Shown here in pieces: positions 22,185 through 34,379 of a stretch of DNA of 64,000 nt. The DNA comes from Gadus chalcogrammus. Lineage: Eukaryota > Chordata > Actinopteri > Gadiformes > Gadidae. The stretch is from assembly GCF_026213295.1 (NCBI RefSeq), contig NC_079423.1:20476795-20540794 (forward strand), given 5' to 3'. Within the stretch, counting starts at the first letter, position 1. Every line of letters begins with the position of its first letter. Below the pieces are notes generated by a model, which was not told where the DNA came from, did no database searches, and was given only the letters and a program-made list of their open reading frames with translations. The position numbers and the translations under genes are program-made.

Positions 22185-22933
22185 CAGGTGTTGAAATTAT
22201 TTGAATATTCGAATACTGGTTCGGAAAATTAGTATTTGAAGCTTAAATCAGTATTCAGAGCTTTTTTCCACGTAGGTGACTTTACCAGAGCGAGGGAGGC
22301 AAACTATAAGCGTCAGCGACACCAAGCAGAGAAGCGAGAGAGGTGGAGGAAGAATAGATATCTTGTTTCCCTTTACTTTATAACACAACATTAGCGGGAT
22401 CTCTGGAGGAAAAGTAATACTTAAAACCTTAGCTTAGTTGTTTACGTTCGCTGTACAGCGCCGCGCCAATCAACTGTGACTGGCTTGCTGCAGAGCGTGA
22501 GCGTCTTGGGAATACCCGGTCAATATAATGGATATAATATGGACACATAAGACAATCAATATTCGGTATTTGTTATGGATTTATTGTACAAATTGCCTGA
22601 AAAGATGCACGTTCCAGGATGAATGGAAAAGCTCCCGTAAGGGCTGAGATGACAGAGAACAGCTGATTTGGAACGGAGCAACAGCTGTTCGCTTTCACGG
22701 GGAAAAACTAAGGAACTTCAACCTACTTAGGCCTACTAATTAACGTTCAAAAGCTATTAAATCTTCAACAAAATATGCAGATACTGTCAAAATCGGTTCC
22801 AGGGAGTATATAAGGATTATTAATGTTGTTTTTGATGGTGTTTTTTTCTGGAACGAGTATTCGAATATTCGCTCGGAAAAACCAACGAGTAGGCCTATTC
22901 GAAGCCTGAAAAATGGCATTCGGGCCAGCCCTA
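22185..22933. mobile_element. Nested hAT-like element with ATTCGAATA-rich ends
   Basis: The left end CAGGTGTTGAAATT then TTTGAATATTCGAATAC, and the right end GAGTATTCGAATATTCGCTC ... ATTCGGGCCAGCCCTA, are diverged inverted repeats of a type common in fish (recalled). No clear target duplication and no coding region. Confidence 0.5.
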
Positions 22934-23166
22934 TGAAGATCCTATTCGAACAATAAAAGTTGAAAACCACAGTTTGTGTTTTGGCTTGTTTTGCAAAACA
23001 GCGTTGGAAACACCAGGGTATTGGCTCGGGATATGTAGGCCTAATACTAATACACACAGGACAAAGAACAGTGTTGGCAATTTAACACTTATCTTGACAT
23101 CAACAGAGTTTACCAGACAAACAATGCCAGACTGTAAAGGGGGTACGAAATGAAACGAGGTACTGA

Positions 23167-23716
23167 TGGTGCGTTCGAGTATTCTCTGCGAGCCGACTCG
23201 GATCTCGGATCGGACGCCACGCCCACACTAAAATCGTTTTATTATGTTTTGAGCGTAGGTCGTCGGAGAAAAACATGGACGCCACCCGGAAAGCTATTGT
23301 TGCGGTAGCATTGGCCGACTACTACTACTATTTTCATTTATATTATTTCAGGACTACGAAATAATATAAATGAAACGGTGCGTTTTCACCGTACGAAAAC
23401 GCAGCCATTTGAACTTCTACAATTTTCACTTCATTTCATGTTTCAATGTATCTTCTGCATATGTAAGTTATTACAGCAATACGAGTGATTGAAATTGCGA
23501 TTTAAACCACCAAAGCGGTCCAAACACAATGAAAACAGTTCACTGAATGTCACACTGGGCGCATCCATCTTCAATTCTATCTCGGAAGCCTCGCTCGGTC
23601 ACCGCTGAGTTCAAACGAGATGGCGAGATCGACTTCCGAGGAAAAGGGGCGTGTTTGTGCGTGTCGCTAGGCAACGTCCTCGGAGCTCCGAGACGGATGG
23701 ATATTAAAACGCACCA
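23167..23716 (+). mobile_element. Nested PIF/Harbinger-like non-autonomous element, TGA duplication
   Basis: Ends TGGTGCGTT and AACGCACCA are inverse, with TGA on both sides (23164-23166 and 23717-23719), a 3 bp duplication. A short frame starting MDATRKAIVAVALADYYYY at 23275 resembles the N-terminus of Harbinger-type transposases by eye. The rest of the transposase is missing. Confidence 0.6.
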
Positions 23717-24345
23717 TGAGCATCAGCCTTTTGAAGACGAGCAAGGGCTGCTGGTAGCATATGTTATGCTGCATTAAAAAAAGAAGAAATACAAGCACCC
23801 AGAGGAGAATTGCATCTGCCAAATCCTGACCACCAGTAAACACTTGCGAAGGACCAATGTAGACTTCACTCGTTACAACATCATAAGAAAATTGTCCGCA
23901 AATAAAATCCCCTTCAGTTTAGGATAATCACACAGGTTATGCGAGAACATATTTATGTCAGGATAGGCCTACCAGGCTCCAAGTCGTCACATATCTCAAT
24001 CAGACAAAACCAACTATAACCACATTGGCATAGCAATCGCACCGTGTGTAGCTGCTACTAGCTGCAACAATCTATATATACAACTGGAGCACCAACCAGA
24101 ATCAGATCACAATCGCTTGGGACCGTTGGTAACCTTTGGCCAGGTCATCACGATTCACGAGCAAACAGAACCTGCAGCAAAGTTTACGTAAACCAATTTC
24201 TTACCTTATGTGGCCCTCCACATGCAGGCTAGATGACGTATCCATATCGATATTATCCAGTGTCACAAACATGCTTTTTATAGGAAGCAAAAGGACCGGC
24301 TATTTTCTGAATAAAAATGACAATTTTGGCTGTCTGTCTTGAAAC

Positions 24346-24640
24346 TTCTCCAGTGCGTTCACACCAAACGCAACGGGACGACAAGATCCCATACAAACTG
24401 AACTTATTGACGCGTATCGGGCGAATATTTTTGATTTGTCGCGCCACACTTTCGCCGTGCACAGGCAAGCGCGTTCACGAGGATTTGTGGCGCTAAAATG
24501 TTCAACTTTGACACGAATTTCGCGTGATGACAGCCAATCAGCGTTCAACAGCGTGGCCACTGAGTGACATGTGTAACGTAACAGCCAATCAGCGTTCAAC
24601 CGTCAAACTCAGCGCAGTGCAGTCCGGGGTGAACTGCAGC
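24346..24640. repeat. Segment with GTGCGTTCACACC start and duplicated 23-mer
   Basis: GTGCGTTCACACCAAACGC at 24352 resembles another Harbinger-type end. CAGCCAATCAGCGTTCAAC occurs twice (about 24532 and 24580), 48 bp apart. No matching right terminus was seen. Confidence 0.4.
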
Positions 24641-25074
24641 ATGGAGGAGAAAGTGATTGTTGCCGTTTGCGACTCTCGGAGCTCTATAATATATAATAGT
24701 ATATAATATAATGTAATTGTATATATAATATCACGACCAAAAGCTCTGTGTGCCTCCGGATGGCCGTAGCGCAGGGATCTCATAGGGATTGGGCTTCTCG
24801 GGAGTCGGGGTTTGTTTACCGGCGTTGCCATGGTTTCCGGTCTTGTGTGTTCCAACGGTTTATTAGGTAGGCCTATCTAATAATGATGTCTTCGAGCGCG
24901 CCTATCGCATGATTTTAGACTCGACGATTTCGGTTGAGTATGTGGGGATTTTAATTTTTTAATTTTATTTTTTTTACACATTTTTAAAAGTGGTGGGGAC
25001 AAAATTCATATTTCAAATAGTGGGGGGGACATGTCCCCCCCGTCCCCCCCGTAATCGACGCCTATGGGTTTCCC

Positions 25075-25200
25075 GTACATAGGGTAACCAGACGTCCTCT
25101 TTTGCCCGGACATGCCCTCTTTTTGAGACACTTTTAAAAAATGTGTGGCGGAATTTAAAAATCGTCCGGGATTTTATTAAAGCCTCGTACATGTTCACAT
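25075..25200. repeat. Possible hAT terminus
   Basis: The sequence ATAGGGTAACCAGACGTCCT followed by a CCCGGACATG-type block looks like a frequent vertebrate hAT end (recalled). No partner was found. Confidence 0.3.
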
Positions 25201-25676
25201 TGAATTTGCGTTGCGTTTCTCTGGGTCGTTCACAAACTAGTTAGGCTACGCCCTCCCCTACTCAGTTCTGTTCACTTTGCATTGGTGGAAGTGAGTAGGG
25301 GGCGGGGTTAAGTAGAGCCTTCAGATTGGACGGTTTGACTTACGCAGTTACCGTCGTGTATTTCTTTTTTTACCATTATTGTATTGTAAGGGACAAACAT
25401 TAACAAATTTCTCCCACAGGGGATTGATAACGTTCTATCTATTCAACAGAAAGAAACACTTGGTCATACTTTCCATACTTTACCACAGCATTGGCCTACT
25501 GAATGCCACAGATAAATTCCAGCATTGGACTGAATGCCACATAAATATCTAATTATGTTTTTGCACGTTTGCAACGTTTAAAAGTTCAGGGTATAAAGTT
25601 CAAGTATATGCCTCTACTTGTATTGCTTAAGCCAATAGCCTTTTGAGGCAGTGTTTTTTCTGAATATTAGTGTTAA

Positions 25677-26480
25677 AGGCCCACTATGCAACTTTTTTAG
25701 CCTAAATGACATTCATTATGTTGGTTGAGAGTTATTCTGATGGTTCTGCAACCATTTCTGGGTCGTTTGGTGGGTGTGTCATTGCCCCATGTCACCTCTC
25801 CAAGGAAAAAGCGCATATGCAACTTGCTCTGTTCGGACCGACACAATCCGGATGTGACGCAGCGGAAGTATCCAATCGCGCCTCGAAAATGTATTCAGAT
25901 TGTAGTTTCGAAAATGCTTTACGGCACAGACACACACCCAAACATGGCACCGGCTAGATATAAACAGCCAGTTGCGAGGCAATTGTTGCAATCATCATGG
26001 ATCAATCGACTGATAAGGGACCCAAGAGGCGACTGTCGGTGGAACAAAAGAAGAATGGACCAGAAAAGAGATCAGACACGAGTGAAAGGGGAACTATGCA
26101 ACTTTTTTGGCTTGATTTACCTTAATATAACAGGCTAAGAGTCATTGCGATGGTTCTATTATACATTTATGTTCGATTGTTCTTTGTTTCGACTCCCCCT
26201 TGCGCATCTTGGCGGAGAAAATGAATATGTTTCTGCCGGCGACCCGCCGGCAGAAAGTCTCGGGTCTCGCGAAGTAACGAATTGCTTTACGGCACAGACC
26301 CCCAAACACGGAACCGGCTCGATATAAACACAAGTAACTAAGGGATTGTTACATTCATCATAGATCAGCCGACTAAAAAGAGACAGAGAAACCCAATGTC
26401 GGAGGAACAGAAGAAGAGAAAAGGGAGACTGACCGACAGAGAGGCCAGACACGAGTAAACGTTGGGCAAGCTTTTCAGGA
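25677..26480 (+). repeat. Tandem duplication of the element's 5' ~400 bp
   Basis: 25677-26088 and 26089-26480 share ACTATGCAACTTTTTT at their starts, then ATGGTTCT, CTTTACGGCACAGAC, CGATATAAACA and a basic reading frame near the end. Identity is about 65-70% by eye. The second copy is probably from a related element integrated beside the first or an old internal duplication. Confidence 0.65.
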
Positions 26481-26640
26481 ATAGCGTGAACTGAAAGAAA
26501 AAGAAGACTGCAAATCAGACGCCGACTTGGCCGTGTTGCTTTTGAAATTGAAAGTACCCTTGGGTGAACTTTGTCTTCGTGGTATTCTTGATGTTGATAG
26601 TCTCTGTACAAATGTGTTTGCTCAACCATTTTGTTGTGAG
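26380..26640 (+). pseudogene. Degenerate accessory frame of the TTAA element
   Basis: After a basic block with EEQKKRKGRLTDRE, a frame reads RVNVGQAFQE, an amber stop, then RELKEKEDCKSDADLAVLLL. I recall the pattern R-VN-G-AF--W-RELK---G-K-DA-LA-FLL as frequent in fish transposon-associated predicted proteins of unknown function. One frame shift and one stop make it a pseudogene. The copy at about 25997-26088 retains only the first part. Confidence 0.45.
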
Positions 26641-27076
26641 CCCTGTAAAAATTGTTTTCTCGACCGTTTTGTTGTGAGCCCTGTATGTTTCTAGCTTGCT
26701 TGGTTGCAACCATATAAACACCTTTGTTTCCATGGGTGTTTTGCTGTTCGTCTGTCTCGTCCCCCAGATACAGACTGAACCCCCGAATCCAGGTTCTTGT
26801 TTATTTAGATTACTATGTTGGCCAACACTCTTACACAGATTGTTCTGTTCAACCCAAGATAAAACAATTATAATCTAGGGTATAAATTCTCCCCGTCAAC
26901 TATAAAAAATGCAACCCGGTATCACACGATTGCGTGCTCATGCGCACAAACGTTAATCTATGAAGCGTGTTCCAGAGTACGATAGTCCGACTTTTTGCGT
27001 GCTACACAGAACGAAATGTAAACCAATGCTTTCTGAATGGGAGTGTTGTCAGACAATGAACGTGCTCCACAAAACG

Positions 27077-27176
<100 letters not shown>

Positions 27177-27243
27177 CTTCAGAAAGGGTGTGCGCAGATA
27201 GTACAGTGCACCCTAGTTATGTTTACGCCAAAACCACAAATGC

Positions 27244-27330
27244 TATATATATATATATATATATATATATTGCCTAATTATATATATTGCCTATATATAT
27301 GTATAGGCTATATATATAATTAGGCTATAA
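27244..27330. repeat. (TA)n and diverged TATATA/GGCTA repeat
   Basis: Pure TA run followed by GCCTA/TAGGCTA words that form imperfect hairpins. A similar block is at 63918-63945. Confidence 0.85.
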
Positions 27331-27361
27331 TGATATTATTTAGTATTAGATTGTCTCATTA

Positions 27362-27481
27362 GATTCAAGATTCAAGATAATTTATTGTCATTTCAGCCAT
27401 ATACACAGTATACAGTGAAATGAAATAGCGTTTCCCAAGAACATAAGGTGCAACATAGAGCGACAATAATAACAAAAAATC

Positions 27482-27512
<31 letters not shown>

Positions 27513-29920
27513 TGCTACATATAACTGCAAACCAGTAAAGTGACTGTGTGGAATTTGTAGTGCGGGAATATAAATATAAATATGACTGTCTGAGTAGTGC
27601 GGGAATATAAATATGAATATAATAAATATGAATATAAAGCAATAGTGCAATAGTGCATAAACCACGGGCAACAGAGATGATCAGATCTGTCCCTTAGAGT
27701 TGAGGAGTCGGATGGCCTGGGGGAAGAAGCTGTACTGTAGTCTGGTTGTGGCGGACCGGATGCTCCGGTACCTTCTGCCAGACGGAAGGGGGGAGAAGAA
27801 TTTGTGTGAGGGGTGGGAGGGGTCATCCACAATGCTGGTTGCCTTGCGGATGCAGCGAGTGGTGTAAATGTCTGAGATGGAGGGGAGAGAGACGCCGATG
27901 ATCTTCTCAGCTGTCCTCACTACTCGCTGCAGGTTCTTGCGGTCAAGTTTGGTGCAGTTTCCGAACCAGGCAGTGATGCAGCTACCCAGGATGGTCTCTA
28001 TGGTCCCTCTGTAAAAAGTGGTGAGAATGGGGGGTGGGAGGTGGGCTTTCTTCAGCCTTCTCAGGAAGTGGAGGCGCTGCTGGGCTTTCTTAACCGTGGA
28101 GCCGGTGTTGAGAGACCAGGTTAAGCTCTCGGCCAGGTGGACACCAAGGAATTTGGTGTTCTTCACGATCTCCACCGGGGAGCCATCAACGTCCAGCGGC
28201 TCGTGGTCCCTCTGTGCTCTCCTGAAGTCAACAACAATCTCTTTGGTTTTGTCTACGTTCAGGGACAGGTTGTTGACTTTGCACCAGGTTAGCAGTTGTT
28301 TCACCTCCTCTCTGTAAGCTGACTCGTCGTTCTTTTCTATCAGACCCACCACGGTCGTATCGTCGGCGAACTTGATGATGTGATTCGAGCCGTGTAGCGC
28401 CGTGCAGTCGTGCGTCAGTAGTGTGAACAGCAGTGGACTGAGCACACAGCCTTGAGGGGCCCCTGTGCTCAGAGTGGTGGTGTTGGAGTTGTTTTTCCCG
28501 ATCCGGACTGTCTGGGGTCTCCCCGTCAGAAAGTCCAAGATCCAGTTGCAGAGGGAGATGTTCAGGCCCAGCAAGTCCAGCTTCGTGATCAGGTGCTGGG
28601 GGACGATTGTGTTGAATGCTGAACTGAAGTCTATGAACAGCATTCTAACATATGTGTCCTTTTTTTCCAGGTGGGTGAGTGCTAGGTGGAGGGTGGTTGA
28701 GATGGCGTCATCGGTAGAGCGGTTTGCTCGATACGCAAACTGCAGGGGGTCTAGGGTGGGAGGCAGGAGGCTCTTTATGTGCCTCAGGATCAGCCTCTCA
28801 AAGCACTTCATGATGGTAGAAGTGAGTGCTATGGGGCGGTAGTCGTTGAGGCAGGACACAGGTGACTTTTTTGGCACAGGGACAATGGTGGTAGTTTTGA
28901 AGCATGATGGGACGTTGGCACTGCTCAGGGAGATGTTGAAGATGTCCGTGAGAACATCTGCCAGCTGGTCTGCACATCCTTTGAGCACACTCCCGGGAAT
29001 GTTGTCTGGGCCAGCAGCCTTACGCGGATTCACTCTGCGCAGTGACTTTTTCACCTCAGCCGTGGTCAGACGTAGCACTTGTTCGTCGGGAGAGGGAATG
29101 TTCTTCTCCGCCACCACATCATTTTTTGCTTCAAACCGGGCGTAGAACACGTTCAGCGCATCAGGCAATGAGGCATCGCTGTCACAGGCTGGTGTAGATG
29201 TCCTGTAGTTGGTGATGGCTTGGATGCCCTGCCATAGCTGCCGTGTGTCTCCACTGTCTCTGAAGTGGCCGTGGATTTTCTGAGCATGTGCACGCTTAGC
29301 GTCCCTGATAGCCCGGGCCAGTATTGCCCTCGCTATGCTCAGAGCCTCCTTATCACCTGCTCTGAAGGCTATGTCTCGGGCTCTCAGCAGTGCACGTACC
29401 TCTGCAGTCATCCATGGCTTCTGGTTGGAGCGTGTGGTGATGGACTTGGTGATAGTGACGTCATCAGTGCACTTACTGATGTAACCAGTCACTGATGCTG
29501 TGTACTCCTCCAGGTCAATGAAGCCGTCGGTGGTTGCTGCTTCCCTAAACATATGCCAGTCGGTGCACTCAAAACAGTCCTGGAGGGCAGAGATGGCTCC
29601 TGCTGGCCAGGTTTTCACCTGTTTCTTGGCTGGTCTGGAGCGTCTGACGAGCGGTCTGTATGCTGGGATCAGCTTGACGGAGATGTGATCCGAGTATCCG
29701 AGGTGGGGGCGGGGCTCAGCCCGGTACGCACCAATTACGTTGGTGTAAACAAGGTCCAGCATGCTCGCCCCTCTCGTCGCAAAATCCACATGTTGATGAA
29801 ATTTAGGAAGCACGGTTTTGAGATTTGCATGGTTGAAATCTCCAGCGACAATGAGCAGTCCTTCTGGGTGAGTGTTTTGGAGATCGCTAATGGCTCCGTA
29901 AAGTGCGGCCAGTGCATCAC
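27362..29920 (-). mobile_element. Jockey-group LINE (CR1/L2/Rex1-like), 5' truncated
   Basis: Minus-strand insertion. The 3' tail lies at 27362-27400 with tandem ATTCAAG units, followed inward by AATAAATTATC-like sequence and a CAA trinucleotide run (27483-27511), then the coding region to about 29920. The 5' part of the endonuclease and ORF1 are missing. The flanks match the interior of the TTAA element and a related uninterrupted sequence at 63940-64000. Confidence 0.85.
27681..29920 (-). CDS. LINE endonuclease(partial)-reverse transcriptase, long open frame
   Basis: A continuous frame of about 745 codons, 710 of them after the first Met (29811-29813). Upstream codons encode [15 protein letters not shown], the catalytic GDFN part of an APE-type endonuclease, and LGYSDHISV (residues 38-46 of the Met-started frame) is its C-terminal SDH block. 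RT blocks: [14 protein letters not shown] (265-278), [10 protein letters not shown] (393-402), [13 protein letters not shown] (451-463) and the catalytic FADD (482-485). Apart from the 5' truncation I see no stop or frame shift, so the insertion is young relative to its neighbours. The truncated frame is unlikely to be a functional gene. Confidence 0.85.
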
Positions 29921-30089
29921 ATTATTTTGTGTAATGAGAAAATCTATAGCCAAATTGTCGAAGATGCCCGAGAATCTCCGGGGATATCAGCATGGGAAAT
30001 CGGCGAATCAGACCCATGAACCTATAAAGAAAGACGTCATCTCAAGCGGGAGAGAACGTTTGCGGTGCTGGTTTGTGTCACGTACAGTG

Positions 30090-30300
30090 TACAGTGCCGT
30101 GTTCCAATACCCGTACTGTCCGTACTTACTAGCCAAAATTTGAGTACGCAGTACGTTCCAATTCAGATCCGGCGAAAAGAAGTATACTTCAAGGACCCGG
30201 ATGCCGTACTCAAAACGGGCTAATCGTGAAGTGTGGATCGAAGGACACTCCCCGTACTCAACGGCAGCCATCTTACCTACGTAGCGAAAGAGGCGGAGCC
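30090..30300. repeat. MITE-like block with GTACTG/GTACT words
   Basis: GTGCCGTGTTCCAATACCCG followed by CGTACTTACTAG and later CCCGTACTCAACGGCAGCCA resembles a very common fish MITE type (recalled). Boundaries uncertain. Confidence 0.4.
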
Positions 30301-30357
30301 AGGCTGAGCCAAAGTCGGCGCATTTCCTTATGGAGCTCCGTACAGATCATTCATTGT

Positions 30358-30471
30358 TGAAAATTGTCTGTGATAACTAACAAATGACAGCTTTTGGCCA
30401 CCCGTTTCTACTTAAAATTGTCTGTGATAACTAACAATACGACAGCTTTTGGCCACCCGTTTCTACTTTCA
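30358..30471 (+). repeat. 57 bp tandem duplication
   Basis: AAAATTGTCTGTGATAACTA and GACAGCTTTTGGCCACCCG occur twice in tandem with only small differences. Confidence 0.9.
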
Positions 30472-30746
30472 CCTTTGATACTGAGAAATTGTGACAATAC
30501 ACGGATATATTAAATGCAGGTGCGCTGCTCTGTAGGCAAACCGCAAAGGAAAAAAGGGTAGCTGCTTCATCTGTTCTTTTTAGAATTGTATATCTTGATG
30601 TTTCTTTTATCTAGCCATCTATTCTCTTGTTTTTGGCTATGTGAATGAACGTCCGCGTCGATGCCTCGATCGCAAGTCCAGTGTCGCGAGCGGACGTTGC
30701 CATGACATCTAGAAATCATACCGTATTTAATGGGTTGTAGTGAGTG

Positions 30747-30993
30747 TAACATAATTCACCTACAGTATTTTGTTGTTCTTTTTTTGTTGTGCATGTCGTT
30801 TACTATCTTGGTGGTTCAGGGTTCGCTGTCCCTTTTAAGGATTACGAGCGTCTCATGACGTCAGAGCCCATGCGGGATTTGTTTACCTTCAGCACGTTTT
30901 GATTTCCTGTTTCTCTCTTACTAAATAAACGAGTCACACAACTGTGTGCTCAACGTGCGAAATTGTATCACTCACTTATGGCAATTTCCACAG
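30747..30993 (+). mobile_element. Possible short LTR remnant
   Basis: Begins TGTAACATAATTC, has AATAAA near 30924 and could end TTTCCACA at 30992. No target duplication found; weak. Confidence 0.25.
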
Positions 30994-31269
30994 GGTTATC
31001 ATTAATATTGATGTGTAGGGGTTGTTTATAACTCGTGAATAATATTGCTTAGACCACGGTCTGGGGGAATACTCTGATTCTGATTGGCTGCAGTGCGTGC
31101 ATTAACTCCTGATATAGCCCTACAGACACCTGCTAAGTAGTTCCAGTCAGTGTTTAGATTCTCTGCCCGATATTTCCCACCTGTAGGGGGCGCTGTGTAG
31201 AGAAATGTGCGTGCCAAAACCAAGAAAACAGCGAAGAAATTCCCGAAGTTGCATAGTGGGCCTTTAAGG

Positions 31270-32155
31270 GCCAATAATGCTTACTATCATACGTTAGAAT
31301 AGTTACCATGTCTGTGGACACATTTGTATTCAGGCACTAATTAGATTGACTTATGAAGGTGTAGCCATGCATGTTGTTTTATTGTTAATATGTCAATTTG
31401 TTTTTTATTGAAAATACTTTGTATAGCTGTATTATCCCCAAACTTGTCATCGTAACACCTTTGACATTAACATGGCAGATACCTGTGTATTGTTTATCAT
31501 ATGCGGTAAGAGTGTAACATTTTCAACTCAGTTCCTTGGTAGTGTGGCGCAGTAGGTCTGTTGACGCTCATTGGGCGAGTATTTCTTTGGTTCGGTGTGC
31601 GAATACATTTTCCACATGTTCATGTGTGTGTGCGGAGGGAGAGTCATTGTTTTGAGTTTGAGTGCAGTGTACAGTGTTCATGTTTGTTGGTGTGGTTGTG
31701 AAGGTGTACTACCCTTAAATCGCCAGTAGGTGGCAAATGCGCTACAGTAGCAGCAGAGTTGCTGGAAAGTAACAGGGTGAAAATCTTGCGTGATTACGTC
31801 AGACAATGAGATTCCCTGTAGATGAGTACAACTGAAGATTACTGTTTAGTCATTGTCACCTATAAGTTCATTTCCTTGCATTTTGCAGGTAAGCTGGTGA
31901 TATTAGGTTAGAAGGGGGAGTGGAGAGAATGGTTGCACTGTATGATGATAACACCGTTATGTTATAAGGTGTTTATGAGCTGCTCACCGCATCACCGTCT
32001 TGATTAGTCAGTTAGCAGCTAATGTAGTGTTGCGGTCGCCATGTTAGGATAGTGGTACGGGCACGTGGCGGATGCCTTGACAATGAGCCCTTACGAGGAA
32101 GCCCGCTGCTCATGTTATGATTCTGGGAACTGTTATGGCCGTTTATGAAGGTTCA
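31270..32155. other. Gene-free stretch
   Basis: Apart from the SINE-like head at 31538, nothing recognised. Confidence 0.4.
31538..31615 (+). repeat. Possible tRNA-derived SINE head
   Basis: GTAGTGTGGCGCAGTAGG fits an RNA polymerase III A box and GGTTCGGTGTGCGAAT, about 50 bp later, resembles a B box. No clear SINE body or tail; the fold is not a sound tRNA. Confidence 0.35.
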
Positions 32156-32359
32156 TTAAGGGCGGATCTAGCCATTTTGGGGCCTTAGGCAAAATATAGA
32201 CATGGGGCCCTCATTTTGGAAACACGTACACAAAACAAATAACCATCCCAATACTCTTAGAATCGCAATAAACCCATAGTGCACTGCCACTCAACTCTCC
32301 ACAGTAAAATCAGTTTCAGATTTCTCCAGCCTTTGCCAAAATTACATGTTTATTACTCA

Positions 32360-32459
<100 letters not shown>

Positions 32460-32644
32460 GAATTTCCATTCTCTGCCAGAGATACAAAATGATCTTGCAC
32501 TTAACAGAACTAAAATACAAAATGGATATGAGTCTATGAAAACCACCATTTACATTTAAACAGGACCAATGAAAGATTTTGTGTGTGGACAGGAATAACA
32601 GTGGCTGTGTGTGTGAGTGAGAGACAGGCAAAGCAGTGGTTCAG

Positions 32645-32730
32645 TGTGAGTGAGTGAGTGAGTGAGTGAGTGAGTGAGTGAGTGAGTGAGTGAGTGAGTG
32701 AGTGAGTGAGTGAGTGAGTGAGTGAGTGAG
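32645..32730. repeat. (GTGA)n microsatellite
   Basis: About 21 TGAG/GTGA units, followed by a GA run and a run of 16 or so G at 32744-32759. Confidence 0.95.
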
Positions 32731-32841
32731 AGAGAGAGACAGAGGGGGGGGGGGGGGGGTGTTTAGGTGTGCAAGTGGTTAAGTTCTCCATCTTCAAATG
32801 TCCATTTTCCCTGCTGCCTTCACCATTTCATGTGAGTAAAA

Positions 32842-32948
<107 letters not shown>

Positions 32949-33639
32949 TGTGTGTGAGTGAGAGGCAAAGCTCTGTGTGTGTGTGTGTGTGAGAGACAGA
33001 AAGCATTTGTAAACACAAAGTCCTACTGTTGTCGTCTTCTCAAAAGTCTTCATATCAGAGAAAAGTGGTGAGCAGCAGTATAGAACCCAACCTGAAAAAC
33101 AGACAAACACAGCATTAGAACATACTCACTACACCATGTTTCATTTGGCAATGATCTTTATACAACAAGAATGTACTTTGTCAACTCAAATACCTTGTTC
33201 AGCCAGGGCTCACTGATAGAAGGTGATGTTGTTCATCTGTCTTTTCCCCTGTTGTTTTCTCACTACGACAAAAATCAACACCAGGTCAATCATGTAGCAT
33301 TATAAATAAATATCCAAGTCAAGTATCAATGTTTTTTTTAATAATAACCTTTTCTTTCTCCCTATCTTCTTTTTCTCTGTCTGTATCCCTGTTACTCTTC
33401 ATCTGTGTCCCTGTTTTGCCTTCAAGCTCCTCTGCTTTGCGCCTGTCTCACTCATATCCTCATGTGCCTTTCCTGCCCTTTATCAGGTTTCATTCTCTCC
33501 TTTGTGCCAGTCTTACTTGTCTCTGCTTCATGTCCTGGTCATTGCCAGGTTTCCATTGTTTTTGATCTTTCTGAACTTTGAACGCTTTGAACTTTCGGAA
33601 CTTTCGGAACTTTCTTTTAAACATTCTCATCCTCATCAT

Positions 33640-34133
33640 TTCACGATTTCGCCATTTTTCATATTTAAATAGTAGTGCGTGCTTGTAAAGCGTCTGCCCT
33701 GTGTGTTCTGGGGGAAATCTCCTCGTAATTGCACTGGTCCTTTCTGTACAATTGAGCAACGCTCGGAGTCTGTCAACTTTTCTGGCCAATGTGCAGGGTC
33801 GTCGCCAATTAGGAAACTGTTTCCACTGCTGCTAGTGGTAAATGGCATAGCACTACTCACCACCAAATCATCTTCGTCTTCATCTTCCTAACCTTCGGCT
33901 TCCTTAGCCACCTCTTCTCCTTCGGCACCCACCTCTCCTCCTTCCTCCTCCACCTCCACCTCCACTTCATCATTTTCCCCAACAGCAGAGCCTGTCGCAA
34001 GTTCAGCAGCGGCTGCTGTGGCAGCAGCAGGTGTAAAAAATGAAGTCAATTTCGGCAGTGTATCTGCAATTCTTTTCTTCTCAGCTTTTTGTTTTCGTTT
34101 AGCACAACCACTATCATAATTCCGCCGCTTCAT
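33640..34133 (-). pseudogene. hAT transposase N-terminus with TTF-type zinc finger, broken
   Basis: Starts at ATG 34131-34133 with MKRRNYDSGCAKRKQKAEKK, then LPKLTSFFTP and a Glu/Val-rich acidic stretch, stopping at 33888-33890. After a frame shift the frame reads DDPAHWPEKLTDSERCSIVQ, GPVQ, FPQNTQGRRF and YYLNMKNGEIVKR, the typical DPA-WP ... GP-Q ... FP ... R-F ... NGE-R order of TTF-type fingers in ZMYM1-like hAT transposases. The catalytic domain is replaced by low-complexity sequence. Confidence 0.65.
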
Positions 34134-34379
34134 TTTCACAGAGTCGCATCCCTCTGCTTTGGTTTGAAGTACGTTATTTCGCGCTGCGCGCGTTACTACG
34201 TAATCATATTCTGGACTAGTCCAATGCACAATGGAAATGTTTTTTTTTTTTTTTTACTTTACATAAGTAATGGCTGGGGGGGGTCAGATTTGGGGGCCCC
34301 TAATAAAGACAGATTTGGTTGGGGCCCTAGGCACTTGCCTAGGTTTGCCTAATGGAAGATCCGCCACTGAAGAAACTGG

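Larger units (their letters stand above)
22047..25066. mobile_element. 3.0 kb hAT-type element with nested insertions
   Basis: Left end CAAGGGCGTCAGTTT and right end AATCGACGCCTATG are imperfect inverse copies. The octamer GGTTTCCC flanks both sides (22039-22046 and 25067-25074), fitting a hAT target duplication. Subterminal sequence on both sides has AAGTGGTGGGGACA. The interior shows no intact transposase and holds at least two other elements (22185-22933 and 23167-23716). Confidence 0.8.

Noticed and set aside
31541..31612. A functional tRNA gene
   Set aside because: A- and B-box-like words are present but acceptor and anticodon stems do not pair well; at most a SINE head.
33888..34229. 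Reading the full 113-codon minus frame with its upstream Met as a gene
   Set aside because: Only the part from 34133 fits the hAT N-terminus; the Glu/Val-rich end is trinucleotide expansion and the transposase is broken.
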